Below, piece after piece: positions 30,934 to 42,900 of a stretch of 59,498 nt of DNA. A model generated the notes under the pieces. The model made no database searches, was not told the DNA's origin, and worked only from the letters and a program-made list of their open reading frames with translations. Position 1 is the stretch's first letter; each line of letters opens with the position of its first letter. A program made the position numbers and the translations under genes. The DNA is from CAYNRE01 sp964399535 (GTDB lineage Bacteria > Planctomycetota > Planctomycetia > Pirellulales > CAYNRE01): positions 1-59,498 of the forward strand of contig CAYNRE010000073.1 of the NCBI GenBank assembly GCA_964399535.1. The letters run 5' to 3'.

Positions 30934-32199
30934 CAACAGGATGGCCCCCGCCATCCCCAGCAGCCAGCCGGCCGGTTCCGGCACCGTGGCCGTGATCTGG
31001 TCCAGTTCGAAATCAACATCCCGCTGCAGGTCGCTGTTCAGAACCAGCTCCAGACTCGTCACCGAAGCAAACGAGAAGCCGGGCTCGGCCGTGAAATCGC
31101 CGAACCGCGCCGCGTAGCTATAGGGGCTGCCGTTTTCCGGCAACAAGCCCTCGAGTTGCGCCGTGGCCGTCACTCCGGCTACGTTCGAGGTGGCACGAAT
31201 AGTGATTCCCACTTCGTTGGCCCCCGGCCCCGCGTCGAGGCTGAGAAAATCGAGCCGCAGCCGGTTATTCACCCCGCCGCCGGTCAGGTCGGCCGCCAGC
31301 CCCAGGGAGTTGACCAGGGCGGAAGGCAAATCGGCATCGAGCGCGTCGTACTGCAACGTAATGCTCGTGGGGTCGCTAATCGCCACCCGCAGAGTGCCGC
31401 CCCCCACCGTGCCGGTCGCGGAAATCAGCCCCGGCGGCCCGACCACGTCGACCAACAGATCGCGCTCCTGGCCCAGAATATCCTCCGGCGGCCCCACGTC
31501 TTTCTGTAGCACCGGCTCGGTCGCGAAACCGGCCGTGCCGGCCACGAAGGCGACAGTGGCCGAGGGAGGGTTAAAATTGTCGATCACCAGCGGGCCGGCC
31601 AAACTACGCGTGCCCGGGTCGAACGCCACGTCGACGAACTCGAAGCTGCCCGGCATCCCGGGCCGTTCGACGCCGATCACGCTATGGAAGGCCTCGAGGG
31701 AAACCAGCAATTCGGGCCCTGGCATTACGCCCGCGGTCGCCAGGTTTACCGACAACCGCCCCAGCGTGTATAGGCCCGGCGCGAGCGCACTGGCCGCGGT
31801 TTCAAACTCGACCACCGAGTGTAACGCATCGGCCCCGAAGCTAGCCCCGGGTATCTGGCCCCAGCCATCCAGCAGCGGCGTGGCTTTGGCAAAGCCGAAG
31901 GCACTGTAATCGGTTCCGCCGGCGGTTAGGGCCGGGCTCGAAGCCGAAACATCGACCCCGAAGAACACCAGCGCTTCCCCGGCATCGGCGCTGAAATCGA
32001 GCTCGACTGGGAAGGTGGCGCTGTCGCCCGCGACACTGCCGGGCCCAAGCCGGTACAGGGCGGTTACGGCCGCCTGTGTGGGGGCAGCCACCACCAGCAT
32101 CGCCAGGAGCATGCCGGCCGGCGCGGCAATCGCCATCGGCCGTTTCCGTAGCGACAATAATCTCTTCAATCTCTTCCGGTCGATGATTCGTAGGAGCAC
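30898..32199 (-). CDS. PEP-CTERM protein with cohesin-like beta domain
   Basis: About 433 aa when started at GTG 32199, which gives a basic n-region (RKRLKRLLSLRKR) and a hydrophobic core (AGMLLAMLVVAAPTQAA). That is a better signal peptide than starting at ATG 32136, which lacks the charges. A GGGG purine patch lies about 13 bases upstream of the GTG. The upstream extension of the frame to 32355 is probably not translated. The mature part is a beta-rich domain (GDSATFPVELDFSADAG, FFGVDVSASSPAL) with loose resemblance to cohesin-type sandwiches. The C-terminus is VPEPAGWLLGMAGAILLL followed by an Arg pair, a PEP-CTERM tag. The gene is convergent with the giant ORF, and the last 36 bases of the two genes overlap antisense. 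Confidence 0.85.
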   Translation of the reverse strand: MLLRIIDRKRLKRLLSLRKRPMAIAAPAGMLLAMLVVAAPTQAAVTALYRLGPGSVAGDSATFPVELDFSADAGEALVFFGVDVSASSPALTAGGTDYSAFGFAKATPLLDGWGQIPGASFGADALHSVVEFETAASALAPGLYTLGRLSVNLATAGVMPGPELLVSLEAFHSVIGVERPGMPGSFEFVDVAFDPGTRSLAGPLVIDNFNPPSATVAFVAGTAGFATEPVLQKDVGPPEDILGQERDLLVDVVGPPGLISATGTVGGGTLRVAISDPTSITLQYDALDADLPSALVNSLGLAADLTGGGVNNRLRLDFLSLDAGPGANEVGITIRATSNVAGVTATAQLEGLLPENGSPYSYAARFGDFTAEPGFSFASVTSLELVLNSDLQRDVDFELDQITATVPEPAGWLLGMAGAILLLVQVERRVAAL

Positions 32200-32722
32200 G
32201 GTCGGTGGATCCCCGTTGTAAGTCGACGAGCTTTGGCGGCAGACGAATCTTAAATTTTCACACACAATCGCAGTGATGCTGCTGCCGCTACGGGCAATCC
32301 GCCGTTTGTGCCGCCGGGGCGGCGCCCCCCGGTGGAAGCGGCCCGCCGAATGCACTTCCGCGTTGCTTGAGACGCTGGCCGCGCTTCAAAGCGCGCCCGC
32401 GCCTGGTACGGAAAGGTGGCTGCCCTTGGCGATTGCCGAAGCGAAATCGGGCCGATTTTAGAAGTCGCTTCGCGCCTGTTCAGCGCCGTGCGACGACCCG
32501 ATTGCAGCAGCTCACTAGCGGCCCCAACGCTCTAGGAAATCCCCCACTTTGGAGGATACGAAGGATCGTATCTTCGCAACCTGGGGCGGTCAAGTGAAAA
32601 TCGCGCGATTCAGCTAGCCCATTGGGGAGGTTCGTTTGCAGGTCGGCGAAGTTCCGCCGAGTACAGCGGCACTGCCACCCGGCCAGCAGTTAGGAGGTTT
32701 GGCCGGGGCGCGGGCCCTGGTC
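32200..32722. other. Intergenic region with an imperfect hairpin
   Basis: No convincing gene is seen. A perfect 7-bp inverted repeat GATACGA-AGGA-TCGTATC lies at 32555-32572. It is flanked by partly complementary sequence out to about 32540-32590 (CCCCA on the left, TGGGG on the right). No T-tract follows it. Confidence 0.4.
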
Positions 32723-32756
32723 GGAGCCAATCGCGATGGGGCTCCTACCTTTTTTT
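32723..32756 (+). terminator. Rho-independent terminator-like hairpin without an obvious gene
   Basis: GGAGCC (32723-32728) pairs with GGCTCC (32740-32745). A short inner ATC/GAT pairing lies in the loop, and seven T residues follow at 32750-32756. No recognisable + strand gene lies immediately upstream, so it may end a small RNA or be the relic of a lost gene. Confidence 0.5.
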
Positions 32757-33258
32757 GATAGTCGCCGAACGAATTCAGGCGGCCGACAACCGCAAATTCG
32801 GGCGACGGGCCACGAAGCGCGCCCCGCAAGCACGGCTTCAAGCGTCGAGTTCCGTTCGAGCGACCGTGCAGCTAATCAGCCACCCTTCCTTCTCCTGGGT
32901 GCCAAGGCTCCTGACAAACTGCGCGATTTCCAGAAAACCTGTGCAGTGCGAGTCGGGCGATCTATCGGCGCCGGACCCGCTACGATTCATTAACCCCAGA
33001 GGGTGGCCCGCTAAACCGCACCCACGAGCGCCATGACAGCCCGGCGGATGGCCTCGGGCAGCGTGGGCCAGGCATCCGCTACCTGGGCCAGGTCGGCATC
33101 GGTCGGCGGCGGGGCCGGTTCAGGGCAGGGGCCATTGGCGGTCGGGCCGGCCCCGGGATGGGCCAGGGGATTGGACCCGTCGGCGGGGCAGGTCGAACCG
33201 CCGGACCAGGTGAAACCAAACCGGGCCCACCGTCCCCGGGGCAGACGGCAGGGTACGA
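32757..33258. other. Intergenic stretch without a recognisable gene
   Basis: Open frames here are Gly/Pro/Arg-rich and look like shadow frames of GC-rich DNA. I see no motif, repeat or RNA gene that I can support. Confidence 0.4.
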
Positions 33259-33408
33259 ATGGCGAATCAACTCAAGATGGCCCAGGATCAGTCGATTCTC
33301 ACGCTCCGTGCCCAAGGCTGGTCCGGCCGGCGGATTGCCCGGGAACTGCACGTCGATCGCGAGACCGTCTCACGATCGACGTGCAACTCCCCCGCAATGC
33401 GGCGCTGA
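33259..33408 (+). pseudogene. IS21-type transposase (IstA-like) N-terminal fragment, copy 1
   Basis: The 49-residue frame begins MANQLKMAQDQSILTLRAQG and continues with WSGRRIARELHVDRETVSR. This is the helix-turn-helix start typical of IS21-family IstA proteins. It then runs into a palindromic junction and stops. The rest of the about 500-aa transposase is absent. Confidence 0.7.
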
Positions 33409-33473
33409 GACCAACCTAACGAATGTAGCTGCTGAATCGACTGAATAATCGCCATCTTGAGTTGATTCGCCAT
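33288..33473 (-). pseudogene. IS21-type transposase N-terminal fragment, inverted copy 2
   Basis: On the opposite strand, ATG at 33473 starts MANQLKMAIIQSIQQLHSLG, then WSQRRIAGELHVDRETVSRS. It is the same HTH start as copy 1 but diverged. The two copies face each other and overlap in a palindrome, so the frame reads on into the antisense of copy 1 before stopping. Confidence 0.7.
33351..33391. repeat. Palindromic junction between the two transposase fragments
   Basis: Left arm GCACGTCGATCG and right arm CGATCGACGTGC are perfect 12-base complements around a 13-nt centre. The arms are the codons for the shared HVDR motif of the two opposed transposase fragments, so they are inverted copies of the same coding site. 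Confidence 0.75.
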
Positions 33474-33991
33474 CGACGCCTCCCGCGGCAGACGTTGCCG
33501 CATGGGAGGCGCATAGGCCAATCTCCGTTACTCAAGCTGGCTGGTTTTCAAGCGCCGATTCCTGGCCGGGTTTGAGCGCCGACTGACACAGAGTGTCTGT
33601 GAATTGTTCGTCTGGGTCTGTTCGGCGATGACGTGTTCGACGCGTACGGCCTGTTCCCAGGGCTGGAACTCATGGAACACGCGATCCGTTGCCGCTTGGA
33701 CCCGCTGCCAGGCACGGTCAAACTTGTCGTCGGCCGTAGCGAGACCGGCCGCCTGGGATGGTTGAGCAATCGGGAGCTCGCCCAGGCCCCTGCTGCGAGA
33801 AATCTTGATCTCGCTGGCCGAGGATTTCGCGACGTCACTACCCGCCCCCCCGGCTGATATGGGGACAATTTGATGGACATCAGCATCGGCCGTGATGATA
33901 ATTCCCGCCGACATGGCGATATAGGAGGCCATTTTGACGGGTGCATGGCTGCACCAACGTCCAATCTACTCGTGCGACGAGGTCCCCGCCC
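33474..33991. other. Region upstream of the second giant gene, no recognised gene
   Basis: A minus-strand frame (33528-33932, 134 codons) has fairly normal composition, including FDRAWQRVQAATDRVFHEF, but I recognise no family. It may be a decayed gene linked to the neighbouring transposase relics. AGGAGG at 33923-33928 precedes a GTG at 33941 that is in frame with the giant gene. Confidence 0.3.
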
Positions 33992-36900
33992 ATGTATCGA
34001 AATCCGGCCACGGCGCGCGTTCGTAAACCTGTCCATCGCTCACTTCATGGCTGGCAACAGCTCGAAGAGCGTCGCCTACTCTCGGTCACCAGTTCCGATA
34101 CCGCCATGCATGGGAATGGTAGCCTAGACAGCCTTGGCCCTCTCCCGCTGGCAGCTTCGGCCGTGGCGTCGTTGCCGACGCCAGCTCAGGCCGATAAACC
34201 CGGTTTCTTCGATCCAGCGGCCAGCCAGTTTTTTCTCAAACAGACTTTCGGCCAAGGTGTGTCGGATGATCAATTCGGCTATGGCCCTGTTGGTGCAAAC
34301 TGGGTGCGGCTCGTGGGCGACTGGGACGGCGACGGAGGCGACAGCGTCGGTTTTTACGACCCGGCGACCAGCAACTGGTTTCTGAAGAACACGCCCGGAC
34401 AGGGAATCTCGGACATCACCTTTTCGTATGGGGCTCCGGGCAAGGGCTGGTCGCCGATCGTCGGTGACTGGAATGGCGACGGACGCGACACCGTCGGATT
34501 CTACGATCCTGCGCAGGCGCAGTGGTTCTTGAAAAACACGCTCGGGCAAGGCCTGTCCGACGTAATGTTCTTCTATGGTGCGCGCGGTGCGAATTGGGCG
34601 CCACTCGTAGGAGATTGGAACAACGACGGGCGTGATTCGGCCGGATTTTATGATTCGGCGCAGGCACAGTGGTTCTTCAAGAACAATACGACGGCCGGTC
34701 TTTCGGAGGTGACATTCCTCTATGGCGCCAAAGGATCGGCCTGGCAACCGCTGGTGGGCGATTGGGACGCCGACGGACGGGACAGTGCCGGTTTCTACGA
34801 CGCTTCACGAGCCCAGTGGTTCCTGAAAAACGTGCCGGTTCAGGGCATGTCGGATGTCACGTTCAATTATGGCCCCGCGGGTCAATCGTGGCAGGCATTG
34901 GTCGGCGATTGGTTCACCCCGGCCGACCGAACAGCCATTGCCGAGAATCCAGGGACCGCCTACCAAGCCCCGGGTGGCTCAAACCAAAAAGTACCGACCG
35001 CTTTTACGCTGCTCTCGCGCGATGCTTCGCTGGTCAATGAGCTCGGCTGGTATCGGGTTGACGATGCATTGGGCCGGATCGGCACGCTCTATCCAGGCGA
35101 TCCGGGCTACGCTCAGGCGGTGCTGTCGCAAGGCTCGCCGCAAACGCTGTTCCGTTACAACCAACCGATCGGTACTCAGACCAGCGTCGAACTCCCGGGA
35201 GGCGGATACTTCGGGTTGTTCTTGGTGCAAAACGACACGCTCGAAGCCTGGCGACAGCGAAATCCGAGTAATAGCGCCGACGGGCTGCCACTGGTTTTCT
35301 TCAGTTTCCGGCAAGCCAACCCCGACAACTTCGATCATGTTCATAACCCGAGTGCGAATGTTTTTGGCTGGGAAGACCGCAAAAACGGGGGCGACCAGGA
35401 TTACAACGATCTCGTCGGCCAGTTCGATTATGGCACGCCCGTCGACGTGTCGGGCGCGGTCAATCATCCGCCCACGTTTACCGCCGGCGACAATGTGCAG
35501 GTCTTGGAAGATTCTCCGCCAGCGATCTTCGTGAACTGGGCGACGAATCTTTCGCCGGGACCTCCTGCCGAGGCCGGGCAAACGCTCGCCTTCCTTGTCG
35601 ACGTCGATCATCCGGAGCTATTCGCCGCTGCGCCGCAAATTACTCCGGATGGCACGCTTTACTTTACACCTGCGGCCGATGCTTTCGGCATCGCTCAAGT
35701 CACCGTTCGGCTTCGCGACAGCGGCGGCACCGCGCAAGGAGGCAGTGATACGTCGGCCGCCCAGCAGTTCACGATCAATATCTCGTCCGCCGCCAACGCT
35801 CCGGCGATCGACGCCGCCTTGCTCCGCGACACGGCGCCCGCCGCGCTCACCAATAGCGACGGCGTAACATTCGATCCCAGAATTGCCGGCACGGTCTTCG
35901 CTCCCGAGGGCCTGGCATCACTAACCGCCGCGGTCGATGGCGGAGCGTCGATTCCCGTCACGGTGAATACCGATGGAACCTTCGTCTTCGATCCGCCGCT
36001 TGCGCGCGACGGATCGGCCGATGGCCAGCATGTGGTGCACTTTGTTGCTCGCGATCCATTGGGCAACGCAGGAACTTTCGATCTCACGTTCAGGCTCGAT
36101 ACTCAGGCACCGGTGCTGCCAGCGCTGAGCGTGTCGGCCGCTTCCGGCTTTGTCGCGCCGCAGACGTCCAATGCCGGTCGCGTCACGCTGTTGGGCGCCA
36201 CGGTCCCCGGCATCTCGGTCACGCTGGTCGAAACGTCGTCGACGGCCCTGGCGAGCAACACAGGTGGTTTTCAATTCGTTTCGGTTCCGCTGAACCTGGG
36301 CGACAATACGTTCACCTCCGTCGCGACCGACGCGGCCGGGAACGTTGGTCAGACGCCCACGGTGATTCGGCGCGTGGAAGCGACCGCTCAGCAGGATCCC
36401 GTGCTGCGCTGGAACCAGGCAGTCCTCGATGCGGTCCGGCTCGATGCCTCGTATCCCACGTTCGCATCGCGGGCCATGGCGATGGTCCACACGGCGATCT
36501 ACGACGCCGTCAACGCAGTTGAGGGTCGAACCGGGTATTACGTCACGCTGGCCGCACCCTCAGGAATCTCTCTCGAAGCCGCGGTCACCGGCGCGGCGCA
36601 CCAAGTTTTGTCATATCTCTATCCTGCGCTGCAATCGACGTTCGATTCGGTGAAGGCCGCATCGCTAGCGCAAGTGCCAGACGGGTCGGCCGAAACCGGC
36701 GGCCTCAACTTCGGAACATCGATCGGCGACGCGATCGTCGCTCTGCGCACGCACGACGGCTGGGACGATTTCGTGGACTACGTGCCCACCAATGCGCCCG
36801 GCCGTTGGCAGCCGACGGAACCCATCTATGCGGTGGCGCTCGATCCACATTGGGCCAATCTGGAGCCGTTTTCTGGAACGGTGCTCGACCAATTCGCGCC

Positions 36901-39900
36901 AGCGGGGCCGCCTTCGCTGATAAGCCAAGAGTGGGCGACAGCCTTCGACGACGTAAAGTCCTTGGGCCGGTTCGACAGCACGACCCGCACGGCGGATCAG
37001 TTGCAGATCGCACGCTTCTGGGCGGATGGCCCGGGCACGGACTCGCCGCCCGGACATTGGAACCATATCGCGCAGCAGGTAGCCCGCGCTGAGGGCAACA
37101 GCATCGCGGAAAACGCGCGGCTGTTCGCCATGCTCGATATTGCGCTGGCCGATGCGGCAATCGTCAGTTGGCAAGCCAAGTATCAACACGATTTATGGCG
37201 GCCGATTACGGCGATTCTCAACGCCGACACGGACGGGAACGATCTCACGTCGGTCGATGCCGGCTGGCTGCCGCTCTTGGTGACGCCGAACTTCCCCGAA
37301 TACACTTCTGGCCACAGCACATTCAGCAGTGCAGGCGCGACAGTGCTCACGGCCGTGTTCGGCGACGACTACGCCTTCACCACGACCTCTAGCGGCCTGC
37401 CGAACGTGACGCGCTCGTTCGCGAGCTTCGACGCGGCGGCCGTTGAGGCGGGCCGCAGCCGCATCTACGGCGGCATTCACTACGAGTTCTCCAATCAAGA
37501 TGGTAGGACGTCCGGCCAGGCGCTAGCCGCGCACATCCTGAGTACATTCGACTCGGCCGCCGACACGCAGGCGCCCAAGGTCGTGTTCGAGGCCGACAGC
37601 GGACTGGTTACCGCCACCAACCTGCAACTGGCCGGACGCGTGCTCGACAATCTATCCGGCATCGTGTCCCTGACGGCCTCGATCGACGGCGGAGCTGCGT
37701 CGCCCGTCACATTCGACGGCCTGGGAAATTTCAACTTTGCGACGTCGCTCGCCGTAAACGGGTCTGCCGACGGAGCGCATCAACTCTCGTTCGTGGCGAC
37801 CGATTTTCAAGGCAATATCAGTTCGACACCCTTTGCCTTTACGCTCGATACACAGGCGCCGAGCCTCGATATCCAAACGCCGGAACAGAGAAGCGATCTC
37901 ACGCCAGGCGCCCTCCTCTCCGGCAACGTGAACGCGACGGGTTCCTCGATCGTCGAATTGAAATACGCATTTACCGGCCAGCCGGCACGCACGATCGCGT
38001 TTAATCCGCAGACGGGCGACTTTAGCGTTTCGCTCGATTACGCGGCGCTGGGAATCGGCGCGACGACGCTGACGATCTCGACGCGCGATTCGGCCGGTCA
38101 TACGACAAGCGTCAACCGAAATTTAAATGTCGCCGAGCGGGTGCCGTTTGCCATTGATCGATTCACGCCGCTCAATGGCGCCCGCGACGTTGGCTCGACG
38201 TATCGCCCGCAAGTGTTTTTCTCGCGGGCGGTGAACCCGACGTCGCTCAGCGCGAACAATTTCTACGCCACCGGCCCCGATGGGGCGAAGCTTGCGGCCA
38301 ACATTGTGCCGGCCGGCGACGGCAGCTTCGCCTGGCTGTTCTTCACGCAGCCCATGCCGGGCGGCTCGCAAATCACGGTGCACCTTGACGGCTCGACCAT
38401 TCTCGCGGCCGCCGACGGCACCATGCTCGACGCCGACGGCAACGGCACGGCCGGCGGACAATTCACGTTTAAGTTTTCGACAGTGAGCCTCACGCCGCTC
38501 ATTGGCACATCGCTCTCGGGCAAGATCGTCGAAGCGGGGCCCGATCTGAAGCCGATGACGTTCGACGACATTCGCGTCGGCCCCGACCAGGTGATGCACA
38601 CGGCGGATGATGTATTCCTGACGCCGCTGGCTGGCGTAAAAGTCTTCATCCTGGGCCTGGAGAGCCAGTTCGTGCTCACCGACGCAAGCGGCAATTTCCA
38701 TTTCGACTCGGTCCCGGCGGGCAATGTGAAGCTGGCGATTGAGGGCCGCACCGCGACAAATGCTCCCAGCGGAGTGTTCTTCCCGGAAATGGTGATGGAC
38801 CTCATGCTCGAGGCGGGCCGAGCGAATACCGTGATGGGGACGATGGGCACCGACGAGCAGAAGCGGGCCAACCGCGAGCGCTTGGAAGTCTATCTGCCGC
38901 GCCTGGAAACTTCGATCCTGCAAAACGTCAGTAACTCGACCGCGACCATGATCACGGTCGGGGCGGAGGCGGCGGCGAATTTGACTGCACAGCAGCGCTC
39001 GCTGCTCACACTTAATGTCCTACCCGGTAGTTTGCGCGATCAAAACGGCAATCCGGTCGCGGCCGGCCAGGTCGGCATTAGCACTGTGCCGCCAACTCTG
39101 GTCCGGGAGATGCTTCCGCCAGGACTGCTGCAGCACACGTTCGACATCACTGTGCAGGCGCCCGGCATCACGAACTTCGCCACGCCCGCGCCGATGACCT
39201 TCCCCAATTTGTTTGGCGCAACGCCTGGCGAACAGCTCAATTTCCTCTCGTTCGACCACACCACCGGGCGACTCGTCATCGAAGGCTCCGCCACCGTCTC
39301 CGCCGACGGCCTATCCGTTTCCACCAATCCCGGCACCGGCATCACCCACCCAGGCTGGCACGGCCTCACGCCGCTGGGCAGCCCGACTCGGCCCGATAAT
39401 GATGATGACGACGGCGCCACCGGTGATCTATTTAGTTATGAGATCACTTCGGAATTGATTACCAGCCGCGGCACTGGCGTTGCGACTCCCGCGGCAGCCA
39501 GCGCTCAAGTGGGCGTCATGGAGTCCATTGGGGTTACAGATAACCCCAATTTCCGTCTCGCCGCGGCAGTCAGCAATCCCGGCGTCACCGACTATTTGCT
39601 GGCGGCAGACTTAGACAAAGTCAGGTTTTCATACAAGAATACAACGCCCAGCAGGGGTGGCCGGGGGTCACAAGTAAGAGTCAAGATCACCATCGATCCC
39701 AAATACGCCCACAAGTATCTCGACAACTTCCACACTCAGACGGCCAGTTTGCCTGCTGGCGGTTCGCAAATCTTCGAGTTTACCTTTAAGTCGGCGAAAA
39801 CTTTGAAGCTCGATCACGACGCTTTGATCGGCGTGAAGTACAAGTTTGAAGCGTTTGAAGTCACCAAATCCGGCGCGACGAGGCCGCTGCCCGAATCAGG

Positions 39901-42900
39901 AGAGTATTATCTTTACCGTCTTCTCGACGCCTCGGATACGACTTCGGCCGATGGATCGCTTGAGTTCGCCGACACACTCAACGACGGCGTGGGCAAGGTT
40001 GTGCGGACCCGGACTTTTGACTATCTGGGCGATCCTGACGCTCGGCCGTTTTGGACAGAGCCAACTCCGATCCCTTCGGCGTACAGGATCGAGGAGACCA
40101 CAGGAGGTTACAAGTTTCAATTCGATCCGGTGCTGACCCAGAACGCTCAACAAGCCTCATTCCGCTTGCTGACCCCAGCCCCCTACCGCTTACTCGACAC
40201 GGGCATTTTTGCAACGGGAAATGGTGTCGCCCCAGAGACAATCTATCTCAACAAAGCCGAGTTTGTCCAAGAATTCACCAACTTGGCCAAGGGTTCCAGT
40301 CCCGTGCAACTAGTGGTGGAGTACGACTCAGCCTGGTTGGCTGCAGGAACGAACACTTTTCAGATTACACGCAATACGGCGGCGGGTGAATTTACGACTT
40401 TTGAAAAACTACCGCTCGGCGCCGACGCAGGTCGGGTGAGATTCGCCCTCGAAGATATTCTATTTTTGGGTCGGGGTAAGGTTGATGTCACGTTTTCATC
40501 GACAGAGATGCCGGCGACTTTGACCAGCAACGCGCGACGAAGAGATGTTTACACCATCACGCCCAAGGATGATTTTACCCTCACCGCCGAGCGCAACTAT
40601 GGAGTGAAGAGCAACGTTCCTGGCTTGACCTCGACAGAAACGCGAATCGCGCCGGTCGGTTATTTGACCCAAGACCAAATTACGTTGTTTCAACAGCCTG
40701 GCAAGCTGAGCGCCATCTTCGAGTCGTTTTTCAATGAGTTACAGTTACGGTACAGTGCTGTCGCTCCAGGAATTACGTTCAGTCCCCAAGCTGCTCCGGC
40801 AGGGAAAAACGCCTTTGAATTGCATTGGAAAACCGATCCGCTGCCAACGGAGAGTCCAAATGAAGTCGCGCACTTCGAAGTTAGGTCTGAAGATTCAATT
40901 AAGGCGTATCTCACAGAACAAGCAACTCCCAATCTCACCCTCACGCCTGCTCAAAAGGCATATCGTATTGCTCAATTCCTCAGCTCATCCCGGCGGGATT
41001 CGACCCTGTCACACCAAGGCGTTGTGCATGTACAGCGATTGTTCGCGCCTTATGCCTCCTTGCGAGTGAATCTGAACGAGCAGGATTTGGTGAACTTGAT
41101 GGCGGGCGTCGTGGCCCATGAGCTCGGGCACGGCCTCGGTCTAGAGCATACGGCGTTTGTAACGACCGCCGGCACGGCAGAGTTGCAAACCATCTTTGTC
41201 GCCTCTGGTCTTTCACATTTCAATCTCAGCTTTGGCGGCGCCACGACCCGAGATATTCCGTTTAATGCAACCAGTCTCGAGGTGGCAAAAGAACTGGGAC
41301 TGCTACCTGGTTTGCGTGGCAAGTATTTTGGGGTAAGCGGTCAAAATGGTGGTCCCTACACGGTTGAGTTCCTTGCTCGGACAGAAGGGGTGTCCGACGA
41401 GTCGCTGTTCGGTATCGATATTCCTTTATTGTCGGGCGCCAATGTCACCGTGATTGAAGCTCAGCGGGGCAGTTCTGTTCAGACAGGTTTCAAGGAAGTG
41501 AAAGTGGAAGGGGTTACGGGACGAGATGACATTCTGCGCAGCACAACGACTGTCGAACGGCTCCGGTTCAAGGAAAACATCTCGGAAGTCTGGTTGAGAA
41601 TGTCGTTAGCCGTCGAATGGGGCGATGTCGAAGCTCGTTTAGCCCCGAAGATCTTGGAGGAAGTTGTCCGGATTAACACCACTCGGTCTTTGCGGCCAGC
41701 GCCGATTACGACTGCTCCCGCTCCCGGCGAACCCCTGAACGCTAATCGCGATGACTTCTTCTATGACGGCCCCGGTCTGGTTGCCGTTTTAGACTCGGAA
41801 ACATTCGATGGGTCCGCGGCGCTCGACTTTGGTGTTGCCGCCCCAGGATTGCCTGTGACCAAGCGCGTCTCGCTCTTTAATTTTGGTGGGGAGCCGGCAG
41901 TTATCCGTAGTATTGGGGTCACACAAGGAGTCGCTCGATTTTCAACGCCGCAATTACCTGTCACCACATTGCAGCCGGGTGACACCCTTGAGTTCGAGAT
42001 CACTTTTGTGCCGGAGTTGAATTTTGAATCGACGGGGCGCTTGGTCATCGATACCGACATCAATCCGCTCAATCTCCAAGACAGTTCAATTGAACTCCGG
42101 GGGTCCGGAGGAGGGGCCGATACCCCCGCCCTCAGCGTCAATGACTACTACAATAATCGAGGGGCGTCGCGAGTTGGCGAGCTTAAAGGTTTTCCTGGCG
42201 AGTTTTTCGTGCCGAAGCTCACCAACAACGGAACGGCGCCGCTGACCATTATGGAGATTCGGGTCGCCGCTGGACAGGGTTTTGGCGAGTACAACGTGGA
42301 CCCCTTGCCGGCGCCAGTTGTCCTCGCGCCCGGCGAGTCGTACCGCGTAGGATACAGTTTTCGCGCGAGTAAAATCGGCCTGCGGCCCGGCGCCATTGAA
42401 GTTCTCAGTAACGATCCTCGCACGCCGCTCGTGCGGTTGCCGGTCGTCGCGACGGGTGTCATCACCAACGACGACTTCTTTACCTACGAAGGGGCCGACC
42501 TGGGCAACGATTACGTCGTTGTGGGCGACATGCTCAGCTTCGAGAACAATTTGCCCGACCTGCGCACGCGCAGCGACAATGCCGGCAACTGGGAGTTTTT
42601 CCTGCCAGCCGAAACCGGAGTGCTGGTCAACACCTACGATCCCGTGAGCGGGCTCATCGCAACAGGCCGCAGCTTCACGAATGCTTCCGGCGTGATCACG
42701 GAGTTGAACATGGGCAATTTCATTCCGAGCATTTTTCCCGATGCCGACGGCGACGGCCTGCCGGACGACATCGAATTCGCCGTCGGCACGAACCCCAACC
42801 GGATCGATACGGATGGCGACGGCAAAAACGATTTCGCCGAGCTCGATAATGGGCAGAATCCCATCGACGACCGGCCTGCCGCGAACGGCATAGTTTCGGC

